Positions 28,260-37,299 of a DNA stretch of 64,000 nt are shown here, one piece after another; the first letter of the stretch is position 1, and the number at the start of each line of letters is the position of its first letter. Position numbers and translations under genes: made by a program. This DNA comes from Reddybacter sp041277045. GTDB lineage: Bacteria > Pseudomonadota > Gammaproteobacteria > Pseudomonadales > Porticoccaceae. Below the pieces are notes generated by a model, which saw only the letters and a list, made by a program, of their open reading frames with translations, had not been told where the DNA came from and did no database searches. The stretch is from the NCBI GenBank assembly GCA_041277045.1, contig JBGFSY010000004.1:62001-126000 (forward strand), given 5' to 3'.

Positions 28260-30026
28260 TTAACAACGAATTCGCAGCGTGTCATTGCAGAAAGCTTGCA
28301 CCCCATCATGTTGCCAATTACCGGTTAAAATACCGAAGACTCTTAACTTTCTGGTTTTTTTATAGCGCTCTATTTCCTTGAGTGTGCTTTTTTCAAGGGG
28401 GAAGCGCCCGTCAGAGACGAGTAAGATGTCGGCTTTTTGCCAGCCTTCCTCCGCTTGTTTTTCCAGTGCCAACTTGAGTGCCTGTGGCAGGTCAGTACCG
28501 CCATGAAATGAAAACTGTAAAAACTTTAGTAGCTCGATAAGCCCGCCTCGGCGTAAATCGAGCTGGTGGAAAGTACTTTGCTGGGGGCCGCTAAAGGCGA
28601 AGAGGTGGCAGGGGCGTTGTTCGCGGTGGGCTATTTTTAATGCTTCAAGGATCACCGCTTTGGCAATATGTTCTGGTTCGCCATGCATTGACCCGGAGGT
28701 GTCGAGGCAGATGATAATAGGCCCACGGCCGAGGCTGGACTTTCCCTTGTGACCCTGTTCGCTGAGTGAGCCTTTTTTATCCCGAGCCCCCTCGTCTTTT
28801 TTTCCTAGGCCACGCTTGCCCTGATGCTGGTAGAGGAGCAGCAAGCGCTCGGCACGTTTGGCATGCCATAGGGTTTTCAATATCGGGTGGCAGAGTAAGG
28901 CCATCTCTGAAGGGAGCATGCGGTTAATATCGTCACCGCGTTCTATGCCGTCCATTTCGAGGATTTTACGTGGGGTTTTATTGCTGCGGTCGCCTTCACC
29001 TTGTTCTCTCGACGGGGCGTGGTTTTGAGGGCTTTTTCTAACAGAGGCCGACTTGTCGTTACCAATAATTTTTTTTTGTCGGCCGATGGTGTCAATAAAA
29101 TGAATGAGTTCGGGCAGCTCTTTAATGCGCTGGCGGTAGCGAATAATATCGCGCCAACCCTGGGAGGTAAGCAAGCCGGCACTTAAGTCCCAGCCCCTTC
29201 CCGGCAGACTTTTACCGGTAGCGCTTCCCTGAGATCCTAAGACGAACTGGGATGTTTTCTTCTGCTGTTTGCTCTTAAGGTCTATTTGGTGATCTAGCTC
29301 ACTCAGCTGCTGCCACTTATTAACAATATCCTGCCAATGATGCTGGAGATGATTGACGGCGGCTTCGCCGGCGCTAACGCGCTTCTCGAATTGTTCTGCA
29401 GTGTGTGGGTTTTGTTTGGTTTGAGTTTGCTGTGTATTTACGCTGTCTGCTCCGACTGCTTGATTAGCAGTTGTGGACTTGCTGTTGGTGAGTGGCGGGA
29501 GTCGGTTTTGAGACTGAATTTTAGATTGACGCTGAGTGTCTTTATTGGGTTCTTTTTTGAGTAAGGGTAGGCCGTTGTGAGGGGCGGCCTGGGGTGTTCT
29601 ACTTTGCACATGATCAGCCAAGCCCTCTTCATCGCGGAAGGACGAGTCTTTTTCGTTGGTTTTTTGCCGCTGGGCCAGCTTGTCATTAAACGTATTGCCC
29701 GTAAGAGCAAGGTAGTCCTCGGCGCTACTAATCCCTTCGCAAATATCCTTAAGCACACTGTCCGTCAAGTTTTCCTGGCCCTGGCAAAAGCTGGCTAGCT
29801 CCAGGGTTTCAATACGCATTAAAATCGTTTTGCGTACCGTTTCTTCCGGCCAGCAGAGCTCATCTATCTCGGGCAATTGACCGGCGAGGAGTTTTTCACG
29901 CCACTGCAGTATGCCCCGCACCCGGGTCAGCAGGGGGCCGTGAGTGTGAGTGATGACAATGTCGTAAAGCGCGTCGGGTAGAGCGTCGAGGGCGGAAAAC
30001 TCTTGCTCAAGCAGGCCCAGGTTCAT
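28260..30026 (-). CDS. viaA: VWA-domain protein ViaA, partner of RavA
   Basis: ViaA binds and stimulates the MoxR-type ATPase RavA; in E. coli the pair interacts with respiratory complexes (NADH dehydrogenase I, fumarate reductase) and is linked to Fe-S and aminoglycoside phenotypes. The 588-residue protein has a helical N-terminal part, a long Lys/Gln/Ser-rich low-complexity stretch (about 130-260) that makes it longer than the E. coli protein (483), and a C-terminal VWA domain with the MIDAS motif IICLDTSGSMHGE, the Thr of FHGGTDLPQAL and LLVSDGRFPL. It starts 10 nt after ravA and is the last gene of the nitrate operon. The family call rests on gene pairing as well as motifs. Confidence 0.87.
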   Translation of the reverse strand: MNLGLLEQEFSALDALPDALYDIVITHTHGPLLTRVRGILQWREKLLAGQLPEIDELCWPEETVRKTILMRIETLELASFCQGQENLTDSVLKDICEGISSAEDYLALTGNTFNDKLAQRQKTNEKDSSFRDEEGLADHVQSRTPQAAPHNGLPLLKKEPNKDTQRQSKIQSQNRLPPLTNSKSTTANQAVGADSVNTQQTQTKQNPHTAEQFEKRVSAGEAAVNHLQHHWQDIVNKWQQLSELDHQIDLKSKQQKKTSQFVLGSQGSATGKSLPGRGWDLSAGLLTSQGWRDIIRYRQRIKELPELIHFIDTIGRQKKIIGNDKSASVRKSPQNHAPSREQGEGDRSNKTPRKILEMDGIERGDDINRMLPSEMALLCHPILKTLWHAKRAERLLLLYQHQGKRGLGKKDEGARDKKGSLSEQGHKGKSSLGRGPIIICLDTSGSMHGEPEHIAKAVILEALKIAHREQRPCHLFAFSGPQQSTFHQLDLRRGGLIELLKFLQFSFHGGTDLPQALKLALEKQAEEGWQKADILLVSDGRFPLEKSTLKEIERYKKTRKLRVFGILTGNWQHDGVQAFCNDTLRIRC

Positions 30027-30036
30027 ATTTGCCCTG

Positions 30037-31680
30037 TTAGGCGAATTTACTTGCGGGACATGCTGGAGCTGGTGACGAGCTTTGCTGGTCGGCCATGTCT
30101 TGGTAGGCTTCGATAACGGCTTTCAGCCGGCTTTCAACGACAGAGACCTTTTGCCTTTTGTCACTCAGGGCTTGTTTCGCGCTGGTAATAAAACAGGCGG
30201 TGATCCACAGGTGTTGGCCCAGTGCCTGGTCAATTGCCGCGTAGCCCTGCTCGACACTTTGGCGCAGGGCTGTAATATCACTGGCCAGTTTTCTGTTCTC
30301 TTCGAGTCGACCCTGAATAAAACTTTCAGGGTGTACGGTCGCCTTCATGCAGGGCGGATTTTTGTGGAGCAGTATTAAGCGATTGCTCGGGTCGGCAATG
30401 TACTGGTCAATATGCTGCCAGTGGCCATCGATATGACACTGCTGATAATGCTGGTCAAAAAAGCTATCGCTCAGCTCGCGCTCGGTATAACCCCGGTTGT
30501 CATTGCTGCGGTCATCCTGATCGGGGGGCGATAAGTACAGGGCTAGACTGTCGCGTCGGGTCCACTCTTGCTCGCTGGCCTCGGTACTTTGTTTGCCGCC
30601 GCGGCTGAGGTAAAGGAGCTGGTCTTTGTCATTACTGATTTGGGTTTGGCTATTTTGATCGGCTTGCAGGGTGCCTTCCCAGGTGGTGATTAATTTTTCC
30701 AGACGCTCGGTTTTAAAGCCACTGCCGGCACCAATTTGTGTGCTCAGCCACTGCTGAATAATTGGCTGCTCGGCGGGTGTATTCCACAAACAATGTTGCA
30801 GCAGGCAGCAGTCCCACAGTGACACTTTTGTTTCGGTAGGTGTTTTGGTATGTGCCTGGGCATTGGTGTAGGCGGCTACTTTTAATAGTTTAACGACTTT
30901 GCGCCAGCGCCGGTCAGAGACCTCGATGTTTTGTGCGGCGAGATAGGGGCGCAGTGCCTTGAGCAGCGATAAGGCTTCGGCGGACAGCGGCACGTTTCGC
31001 GCAGCGGTTTGTATGCTATCGACCTCGGCGTGACTTAGACGATCACTGGCGCCGGGCTCGATACTTTCCTCATTGAGCTCAAGCAGGGCGACAAAGTTGT
31101 CGTCGGCTACGGCCTGTACCTGGTAGCGGCAGATAAAACGGTCGTAGAGGGCTTGCAGCTCATTGTCTTCGGGTAGCTCGTTACTGGCGCCAACAACGGA
31201 GATCAGCGGCACTTTTACACGGCAATCGCCGTTATCAAACTCACCCTCATTAAGCAGGGTGAGCAGAGTATTGAGGATGGCGCTATTGGCCTTAAACACT
31301 TCGTCGAGAAAGGCAATATTGGCGGTGGGCAGGTAGCGCTCGGTGAGGCGTTGGTAACGATCATTTTCCAGGGCTTTAATCGACAGCGGGCCGAAGAGCT
31401 CTTCGGGTACCGAAAAACGCGTCAACAGACGCTCGAAATAATGGCCGGGTGCAAAGGCTAAATGCAGACGGCGAGCGAGCACACTTTTTGCCGTGCCGGG
31501 TGGGCCGATCAGCAGGGTGTGCTCCCCACTTAAGGCAGCCAGCAGGCAGAGCCGTGTCGCCATCTCGCGTTCGATCAGTCCACTCTGCATACAAGCGAGT
31601 AGACGCGCGAGACGAGACTTTAGGCTGGCGGCATTTTTGTCAGAGGCTGTTGGCGGTGTCTCTAGCTGACTTTTTTCCAC
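30037..31680 (-). CDS. ravA: MoxR-family AAA+ ATPase RavA
   Basis: RavA is a hexameric chaperone-like AAA+ ATPase of the MoxR group. The 547-residue protein has Walker A LIGPPGTAKSVLARR (Gly59-Ser66), a fold-typical LLTRFSVPEELFGPLSIKAL, Walker B NIAFLDEVFKAN (about 121-132), ILNTLLTLLNEGEFDNG and the sensor region VGASNELPEDNELQALYDRF. This sequence style is that of RavA rather than NorQ or CbbQ. A coiled-coil/discoidal part (about 330-500) follows as in E. coli RavA. Its start codon lies 19 nt inside the end of the preceding dmsBC-like gene, so it is translationally linked to the nitrate-reductase electron-transfer subunit. That physical link is the main clue to its job here. Confidence 0.9.
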   Translation of the reverse strand: MEKSQLETPPTASDKNAASLKSRLARLLACMQSGLIEREMATRLCLLAALSGEHTLLIGPPGTAKSVLARRLHLAFAPGHYFERLLTRFSVPEELFGPLSIKALENDRYQRLTERYLPTANIAFLDEVFKANSAILNTLLTLLNEGEFDNGDCRVKVPLISVVGASNELPEDNELQALYDRFICRYQVQAVADDNFVALLELNEESIEPGASDRLSHAEVDSIQTAARNVPLSAEALSLLKALRPYLAAQNIEVSDRRWRKVVKLLKVAAYTNAQAHTKTPTETKVSLWDCCLLQHCLWNTPAEQPIIQQWLSTQIGAGSGFKTERLEKLITTWEGTLQADQNSQTQISNDKDQLLYLSRGGKQSTEASEQEWTRRDSLALYLSPPDQDDRSNDNRGYTERELSDSFFDQHYQQCHIDGHWQHIDQYIADPSNRLILLHKNPPCMKATVHPESFIQGRLEENRKLASDITALRQSVEQGYAAIDQALGQHLWITACFITSAKQALSDKRQKVSVVESRLKAVIEAYQDMADQQSSSPAPACPASKFA

Positions 31681-33581
31681 ACAACGATATCCTTAATGTG
31701 CTTAAACAGCGTGCTGAGCTTGGTGGTGCGAATGGTCTCAATTAGCTCGTCGAGCTTAAACTTGCCATGCAGTTCGCGCACCACACCGACTTGCTCCATA
31801 TCGACCAGTCCCGACTCCCGGGCGTGTTCTTCAAAGGCATTGTTCTTCCAGAAAAAGGCGCCGGGCATGGTGGTGGGTATCACCAGCACAAAGAACAGTG
31901 AACGGCTGATGGCGCCAGCGCTAATCATTAGCAGTGCCAATAGCGACCAGCTGATGAGGGCCATTACACCGCTCGGCCCCGTCGCTAGCATGAGCAAAGC
32001 CGTGGCGAAGCTCAAGCCAAGCAGTACGTTGCGGGTGATCCAGGCTTTACCGTAGCGGGTGGTCTGCAGGTACCAAGAGGCGGCACCTTCGTTTTCGAGG
32101 CTACTCATGGCGCGGCTGTGGGCGATATGGCCGACCAGTTCGATGCTGAGGCCGAGGGCAATAAGAGCCATCAAAGGGCCGGCTAGTGTCAGTAGGGATT
32201 GCTCCGCGCTAAGCAGAGGAAAGCTGATTAACCCTGTCAGCAGTGCACCAAAACTGAGGGTATTGCCAAAGAAGGCGCTACCGGTCTGCCAGTGATCCCA
32301 AAAGGGGCGGGCCTTAATGCGGTAGATCTTGTACATATAGTAAAGACCGATCAAACCACTAAGCGCACCGAGAATACCCGAGGCATTGGCCAGAAAGTTG
32401 AAGAGGCTATTGTCAAAAATCGAGAAGAAGACATAGGCCATCAAGAAAGTATAAAACCCGGAGACACCAGCAATTTCACGACTTAAAGGCGATAGCCGCA
32501 GGTTGTTAAAGCCCCGGTAAAAGCGGTGGGGTTTGCCGAGGTGCATATTCAGTTTAAACAGGCCATAGCTGAGCATGACAAACATCAGGCCGAGCAGGGG
32601 TAGTTTGACGGCAGCCGTATTGAGAGCGGCCAAGGCATTGATATTGACGAGGCCGGCGCTGACGACGATCAAAAAAGCACCGAGCACAGCTTGCGTGCAG
32701 AGGGTAAAAATCACGTGGGCGCTTTCGTGTGAGGTGAGTAGTTTGCGCCAGTTCCAGTGTTTCTTCTCGCCGTGCTTCTTATCGACCTTGGGTTTGAAAA
32801 TGCCGACGCTGTCGTCCTTGTGATATTTCAGCGGCATGGAGTCGGTGCGCGTCATTTCTCGCTCAGTGGAACGGGTTTGCTGAAAGCGAATATTCGGCTG
32901 AGTGATGTCGGGGGTGGGGAAGCCGGGAATCGCCGTCTTCGCCTCAATGCGATTCTCGGGAATATTTTCGATGACACCGAAGTCCAGGGCATTACCCAAA
33001 CAGGCCGTGACGCAGGCGGGTTTCAGGCCGACTTCCAAGCGGTCGACACACATATTGCACTTGGTGACTTCGCCTTTCACCGGGTCGAGCTGGGGGGCGT
33101 TGTAGGGGCAAACCCAGGTGCAATAACCGCAGCCAAAGCAGATATCGGGGTCTTGCAAGACGGCACCGTATTCGGCGTACTTGGTATAGGCGCGGGTGGG
33201 GCAGCCTGTTAAACACACCGGGTCGTCACAGTGGTTGCAGGCCATGGAAATATTGATGCGCTGATAGTCGGGGTAGGTGCCACCCTCGACAAAGCCCACC
33301 GAGCGAAAGGCGATATGGGCCGGGTTGTCGTTCTTTTCACTACAGGCCGCCTCGCAGGCGTGGCAACCGATGCAGTTGTCGGCGTTGAGGAAAAAGCCGT
33401 GTTGTTTATAGCGATTGGGGTTGTCGCCAATACCGGGGTCGTTATTGATATTCAGGCTTTGGCAGTGCAGTTCGCTGTCTTCATTGACCAGATCAATGAG
33501 ATTGCCGTGCTGATTCACGGCCTTGGTTTCTTTATCCCAAAGAAAGCTGTATTCGGGTTCGTCGCTACGTACATCTAGCAT
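31662..33581 (-). CDS. Fused DmsB-DmsC-type electron-transfer and membrane-anchor subunit
   Basis: The 639-residue protein joins two subunits that are separate in DMSO reductase. Residues about 60-205 carry four Cys groups for [4Fe-4S] clusters: CIGCHACEAAC, CNHCDDPVCLTGC, CFGCGYCTWVC and CNMC...CVTAC, the DmsB/NrfC pattern. After a linker with LKYHKDDSVG there follow about eight membrane helices (about 285-590) of the DmsC/YnfH quinol-oxidising anchor (LGAFLIVVSAGLVN, FYRGFNNLRLSPLSREIAGVSGFY). It would take electrons from quinol and pass them to the molybdoenzyme encoded just upstream (63 nt). No Tat signal is present in either protein, so the Fe-S part probably faces the cytoplasm. Assimilatory nitrate reductases usually use ferredoxin or a flavoprotein instead. 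Confidence 0.88.
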   Translation of the reverse strand: MLDVRSDEPEYSFLWDKETKAVNQHGNLIDLVNEDSELHCQSLNINNDPGIGDNPNRYKQHGFFLNADNCIGCHACEAACSEKNDNPAHIAFRSVGFVEGGTYPDYQRINISMACNHCDDPVCLTGCPTRAYTKYAEYGAVLQDPDICFGCGYCTWVCPYNAPQLDPVKGEVTKCNMCVDRLEVGLKPACVTACLGNALDFGVIENIPENRIEAKTAIPGFPTPDITQPNIRFQQTRSTEREMTRTDSMPLKYHKDDSVGIFKPKVDKKHGEKKHWNWRKLLTSHESAHVIFTLCTQAVLGAFLIVVSAGLVNINALAALNTAAVKLPLLGLMFVMLSYGLFKLNMHLGKPHRFYRGFNNLRLSPLSREIAGVSGFYTFLMAYVFFSIFDNSLFNFLANASGILGALSGLIGLYYMYKIYRIKARPFWDHWQTGSAFFGNTLSFGALLTGLISFPLLSAEQSLLTLAGPLMALIALGLSIELVGHIAHSRAMSSLENEGAASWYLQTTRYGKAWITRNVLLGLSFATALLMLATGPSGVMALISWSLLALLMISAGAISRSLFFVLVIPTTMPGAFFWKNNAFEEHARESGLVDMEQVGVVRELHGKFKLDELIETIRTTKLSTLFKHIKDIVVWKKVS

Positions 33582-33644
33582 ATTGGCTTTGCAACCTTGA
33601 GATTGATCGTTGTCATTAACATCATAAAAATAGCAGCGGGGCGC

Positions 33645-35849
33645 TTAAAATGCCCGGCGCTCGCGGCTCATTTGCGCGGCGGCTTGCTGGTCGGTAATGG
33701 GTTCTATTGTCACGGCCGACTGCTTATAGGCGGGCTGGCGTGAATAGGGGTCGAGCAAGCCTAGGGTTAAGCGGTTAACGCAGTCGAAAAAATGAAAGGG
33801 GATAAAGACCATATCTTTTGGCACCCGCTGGGTACACATCGCCATCACAATGGCATCCCCTCGGCGAGACACACAGCGCACATAATCCTGATGAGTAATG
33901 CCCAGTTCACGGGCGGCATCGGGATTAATCTCCATAAAGGGGATGGGGCTGTACTTGTTGTTATTGCCGATTTTTCCGGTCTTGGTACGGGTATGAAAAT
34001 GCTCAACCAAACGGCCAGTGTTTAGCCAGTAGGGGTATTTCTCATCGGGCACTTCATTATTGTCGATAAAGGGCAGGGGCACCAACTTGGCCATGCCGTC
34101 GGCAAAACAAAAGGTGCCATCTTCGGTGTACAGGCGTTTGCCACCTTTTACCGGGGCTTCGCCGCGCGCGGCTTCTTCGGCGGTGTAGGGCCATTGAATG
34201 CCGCGCTTTTCTTCAATCAGGTCGTGAGTCATGCCGGTAATATCCAGCAGGCGGCCTTTTGATAGGGGCTTCATCTCTTCGAACACATCGGAGGCCTTCT
34301 CGGGGAAGCTCATCTTCGCGGTTTGTTCAAAACGCTTCGCAAGTTCATTGAAAATAGCCAAGTCCGCCTTGGATTCACCGGGGGCGTCGGTCGCCTTGCG
34401 CACGATGTTGACGCGACGCTCGGTATTGGTGAACACGCCTTCCTTTTCAGCCCAGGTAGCAGCGGGCAAATAGAGGTGGGCGTATTCCACGGTTTCAACA
34501 TCGGCGTAGGAGTCCTGCACTACAAGAAAGTCGAGCTTTTCCAGGGTCTTGCGGATGCGCGCGGTATTGGGCAGGGAAGTCATGGGGTTGGTCGCTACCA
34601 GCCAAAGACCCTTAATTTCACCCAGTTCGATGGCCGGGAAAATATCGGTTTGCGCCAGGCCTCTTTTTTTCGGGAAAAACTCCGGGTCGACATTCCAGTA
34701 CTTGGCAATGTCCTCCCTGTCCTGGGGGTTCTCGAGGGCGCGATAGCCGGGCAAGCCGGAGCAGGATGACCACTCGCGCGTGCCCATGGCATTGCACTGA
34801 CCGGTAATCGACAGGCTAGTGGCTCCGGGCTTGCCGATATTGCCGGTCACCAGATTGATATTGTTAATACCGACCACGCCGTCGGAACCGTGCATGCTTT
34901 GGTTGATGCCCATGGTCCAGATGCTCATCGCAGCATCGGCCTTGGCGTAAATGCGCGCCACGTTGCGAATGGTATCGGCGTCGATGCCGCAAATTTTTGA
35001 GGCACTGTCAGGGTCAAACTTGGCGACTTCGCGTTCGAGTTGTTCGAGCCCTACTGTGTTGGCTTCTATATAGGCGCGATCTTCCAGCCCTTCATCGAGG
35101 ATGACGTGAAGCAGTGCGTTCTGTAGCACCACGTCGGTACCGGGAGTGACGGCGAGATGGATGTCGGCATTTTGTGCCAGCATGGTGACCCGGGGGTCGA
35201 TCACGATCAACGGGAAGTGGCGTTTTTCCTGGGCCTCTTTCATGCGCCAGTAAATAATCGGGTGCTGCTCGGGTAGGTTCGAGCCCCAGGCCATCAATAC
35301 GTCGGTGTGATCGAAATCTTCGTAGCTTCCCGGCGGGCCATCTGAGCCAAAAGAGCGCTTATAGCCCGATACCGCCGAGGCCATACACAACGTCGTATTG
35401 CCATCATAATTGTTGGTGCCAATCACGCCGCGCGTCAGCTTGCCGAGGGTGTAAAACTCTTCAGTCAATAACTGCCCGGTAGAGACAACGGCAAAAGAGT
35501 CACGGCCGTGTTTTTGTTGAATGTCGCGGATTTTATCCGCCATGGTGTCGAGGGCATTGTCCCAACTGGTGACTTGATAACTCTCACCTATGTGCTCGCG
35601 AATAATGGGTTTGTCACCGCGGCCTGCAGAGTCAAAAAGCTCGTGCTCGAAGATGCCCTTGACGCAAAGTTTGCCGCGGTTGACATCGGCATTGCCGACA
35701 CCGCGTGAGCCAACAATCTGGCCCTCGGCATTTTTACCGATCTCCATGGCGCAGCCCACCGAGCAATAGCCACAGGTGGCATAAGTCCACTCGGTGATCT
35801 TTTTGTCGACCATGACGATGGGGTTTTTTGTATTGCGACCGAAGAGCAT
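33645..35849 (-). CDS. nasA: Assimilatory-type nitrate reductase, molybdopterin catalytic subunit
   Basis: This 734-residue molybdopterin-guanine-dinucleotide enzyme reduces nitrate to nitrite. An N-terminal [4Fe-4S] site is formed by Cys26, Cys29, Cys33 and Cys62 (CGYCSVGC...GKLCVKG), and Cys155 in NTTLCMASAV is the probable Mo ligand, as in NapA/NarB/NasA. Later signatures are AWGSNLPEQHPIIYWRM, GINQSMHGSDGVVGINNINLVTGNIGKPG and the C-terminal NTGRLVEHFHTRTKTG domain. There is no Tat signal, so it is cytoplasmic. It lacks the C-terminal [2Fe-2S] extension of Klebsiella-type NasA, which fits a separate electron-transfer subunit (the DmsBC fusion downstream). Location among nirB and nirD supports the nitrate assignment over formate dehydrogenase. 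Confidence 0.9.
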   Translation of the reverse strand: MLFGRNTKNPIVMVDKKITEWTYATCGYCSVGCAMEIGKNAEGQIVGSRGVGNADVNRGKLCVKGIFEHELFDSAGRGDKPIIREHIGESYQVTSWDNALDTMADKIRDIQQKHGRDSFAVVSTGQLLTEEFYTLGKLTRGVIGTNNYDGNTTLCMASAVSGYKRSFGSDGPPGSYEDFDHTDVLMAWGSNLPEQHPIIYWRMKEAQEKRHFPLIVIDPRVTMLAQNADIHLAVTPGTDVVLQNALLHVILDEGLEDRAYIEANTVGLEQLEREVAKFDPDSASKICGIDADTIRNVARIYAKADAAMSIWTMGINQSMHGSDGVVGINNINLVTGNIGKPGATSLSITGQCNAMGTREWSSCSGLPGYRALENPQDREDIAKYWNVDPEFFPKKRGLAQTDIFPAIELGEIKGLWLVATNPMTSLPNTARIRKTLEKLDFLVVQDSYADVETVEYAHLYLPAATWAEKEGVFTNTERRVNIVRKATDAPGESKADLAIFNELAKRFEQTAKMSFPEKASDVFEEMKPLSKGRLLDITGMTHDLIEEKRGIQWPYTAEEAARGEAPVKGGKRLYTEDGTFCFADGMAKLVPLPFIDNNEVPDEKYPYWLNTGRLVEHFHTRTKTGKIGNNNKYSPIPFMEINPDAARELGITHQDYVRCVSRRGDAIVMAMCTQRVPKDMVFIPFHFFDCVNRLTLGLLDPYSRQPAYKQSAVTIEPITDQQAAAQMSRERRAF

Positions 35850-35985
35850 GTTGCTAGACCTGTAAATCTAAAGTGAAACCGATTGGGCGCAAGGCACCGC
35901 AAAGGCGTGTCGGAGCTATGGGTAAAAACATTGGCGGGCAATTGAAAGTGTAGACTCTCAATCCGTCCCAGTCACTATTTGGGTA

Positions 35986-36897
35986 TTACGGCAATAGCAG
36001 ACTATTTTTACTGACCAGAACGACGTTGCCGCCGACCCTTAAGGCAGTGGCTTTATCTACGTGGTGATCCATTTCAATAGCCAGCACACTGCGTCGAGTG
36101 TCGACGGTGCCGCGATCAATAATAAAGGTGTACGTGCCCTCGCGGATGGCATCGTGGGCCGCAAGATAACCGGTGAAGCAAGGCATGGCCGAGCCAATGG
36201 GGGGGTCTTCGTGAATGCCAATGCTGGGGCCTAAGAGGCGCGCATGGAAGTCCGTATCGGCGTTGTTGGTGTGATTGCTGAACACCAGTATTTCCTGGGC
36301 GGCCATGGCCGGGGCACTGGACTGGCTCCAGGCTTTCATATCAAAGCGTGCCTTGCGTACGGCATCCTGAGAGGCCAGAGGTAGAATTAAGTAGGGCATA
36401 TCAATCGACACCAGACGGGTCTGAAAGGTGTGGGTGTCAATATCACTTTCATCGATGGAGAGCAGGGCGGCGAGTTCACTGGTGCGAGGGGTGTAGCGGT
36501 CGATCACCGGATTACTGCTCAGAGTAAATTGTACAAACAGTGGCTCACCCTCGACCTGTTCGATGTTGACGCTAAGATCACCAGATTTTTGCGAGAAGCA
36601 AAGGCTGGCTTTGTTGTCGATGAATGTGATTAGACCTTCCTCAATCAGGGCTTTGGCGGTGGCGAGTACTGGGTGGCCGGCAAAACTAATTTCTTTGAGC
36701 GGGGTGAAAACACGCAGCTCAAAGTGGTTTTGCTGCTCGTCGGGGCTGACAAAAACGGTTTCAGAGAGATTGAGCTCCCGGGCAATCAGCGACATTTGCT
36801 CATCGTCAATGTTGGCCGCAGCGGGGAAAACTGCAATCTGCGCGCCCTGAAAGACGCTTTTAGTAAAAACATCGGCGGTGTAATAAGTATAAGACAT
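35986..36897 (-). CDS. PhzF-family isomerase-like protein
   Basis: The 303-residue protein has the PhzF/diaminopimelate-epimerase-like fold: N-terminal TYYTADVFTKSVFQGAQIAVF, the catalytic Glu46 in LNLSETVFV, SFAGHPVLATAKALI and the second-half motif DPPIGSAMPCFTGYL. In phenazine producers PhzF isomerises a pathway acid, but most family members are uncharacterised and no other phz genes are here. The usual GNP turn after the first strand is replaced by GAQI. It sits between nirD (15 nt) and nasA (136 nt) inside the nitrate operon, so a role in nitrogen metabolism is suggested only by position. The family is sure; the function is unknown. Confidence 0.85.
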   Translation of the reverse strand: MSYTYYTADVFTKSVFQGAQIAVFPAAANIDDEQMSLIARELNLSETVFVSPDEQQNHFELRVFTPLKEISFAGHPVLATAKALIEEGLITFIDNKASLCFSQKSGDLSVNIEQVEGEPLFVQFTLSSNPVIDRYTPRTSELAALLSIDESDIDTHTFQTRLVSIDMPYLILPLASQDAVRKARFDMKAWSQSSAPAMAAQEILVFSNHTNNADTDFHARLLGPSIGIHEDPPIGSAMPCFTGYLAAHDAIREGTYTFIIDRGTVDTRRSVLAIEMDHHVDKATALRVGGNVVLVSKNSLLLP

Positions 36898-36912
36898 GGC
36901 GGTATCCTTAGC

Positions 36913-37299
36913 TTAGCCGGCAACCAGCACGTTGCCGTCGACAATTTTGACGGGGAAAGTGGCAATAGAGACACTTTCGTCTTCCAAGCACTGTCCGGTG
37001 GCCAAGTCAAAGTGCTCTTTTAATACCGGCGATGCAACTGCTATTTGTTCGCCAAAACTACAGAGGATGCCCCGGGCCAGTACATTGGCCTCGCTAAAGG
37101 GATCAAAGTTACTAATGGCGTAAACTGTATCGTTGTCGCCGGTGCGAAACAGCGCGATTTGTGTCTCCTCGGGAGTGTCGGCATGTAGCAGTGCGGCGAC
37201 GCCGGCATCGAGGGGCAGATCTTGTACTGTGCAAATATGGATCCAGTTCTGGACTGCTGTCACGGTTTCTTCCTGTGCTTTCTTAGTGAGGTCGCTCAT
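36913..37299 (-). CDS. nirD: Nitrite reductase (NADH) small subunit
   Basis: NirD is the small subunit of the cytoplasmic NADH-dependent assimilatory nitrite reductase. The 128-residue product shows WIHICTVQDLPLDAGVAALL, VYAISNFDPFSEANVLARGIL, VASPVLKEHFDLATGQCLED and FPVKIVDGNVLV, the Rieske-like fold of NirD without cluster-ligand Cys/His pairs. Its start overlaps the nirB stop by 4 nt (ATGA type), so the two are translationally coupled and likely made in stoichiometric amounts. Confidence 0.94.
   Translation of the reverse strand: MSDLTKKAQEETVTAVQNWIHICTVQDLPLDAGVAALLHADTPEETQIALFRTGDNDTVYAISNFDPFSEANVLARGILCSFGEQIAVASPVLKEHFDLATGQCLEDESVSIATFPVKIVDGNVLVAG

Noticed and set aside
33645..35849. 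Formate dehydrogenase or periplasmic NapA identity for the molybdoenzyme
   Set aside because: The Mo-ligand position is Cys in CMASAV, there is no Tat signal, and nirB and nirD are operon partners.
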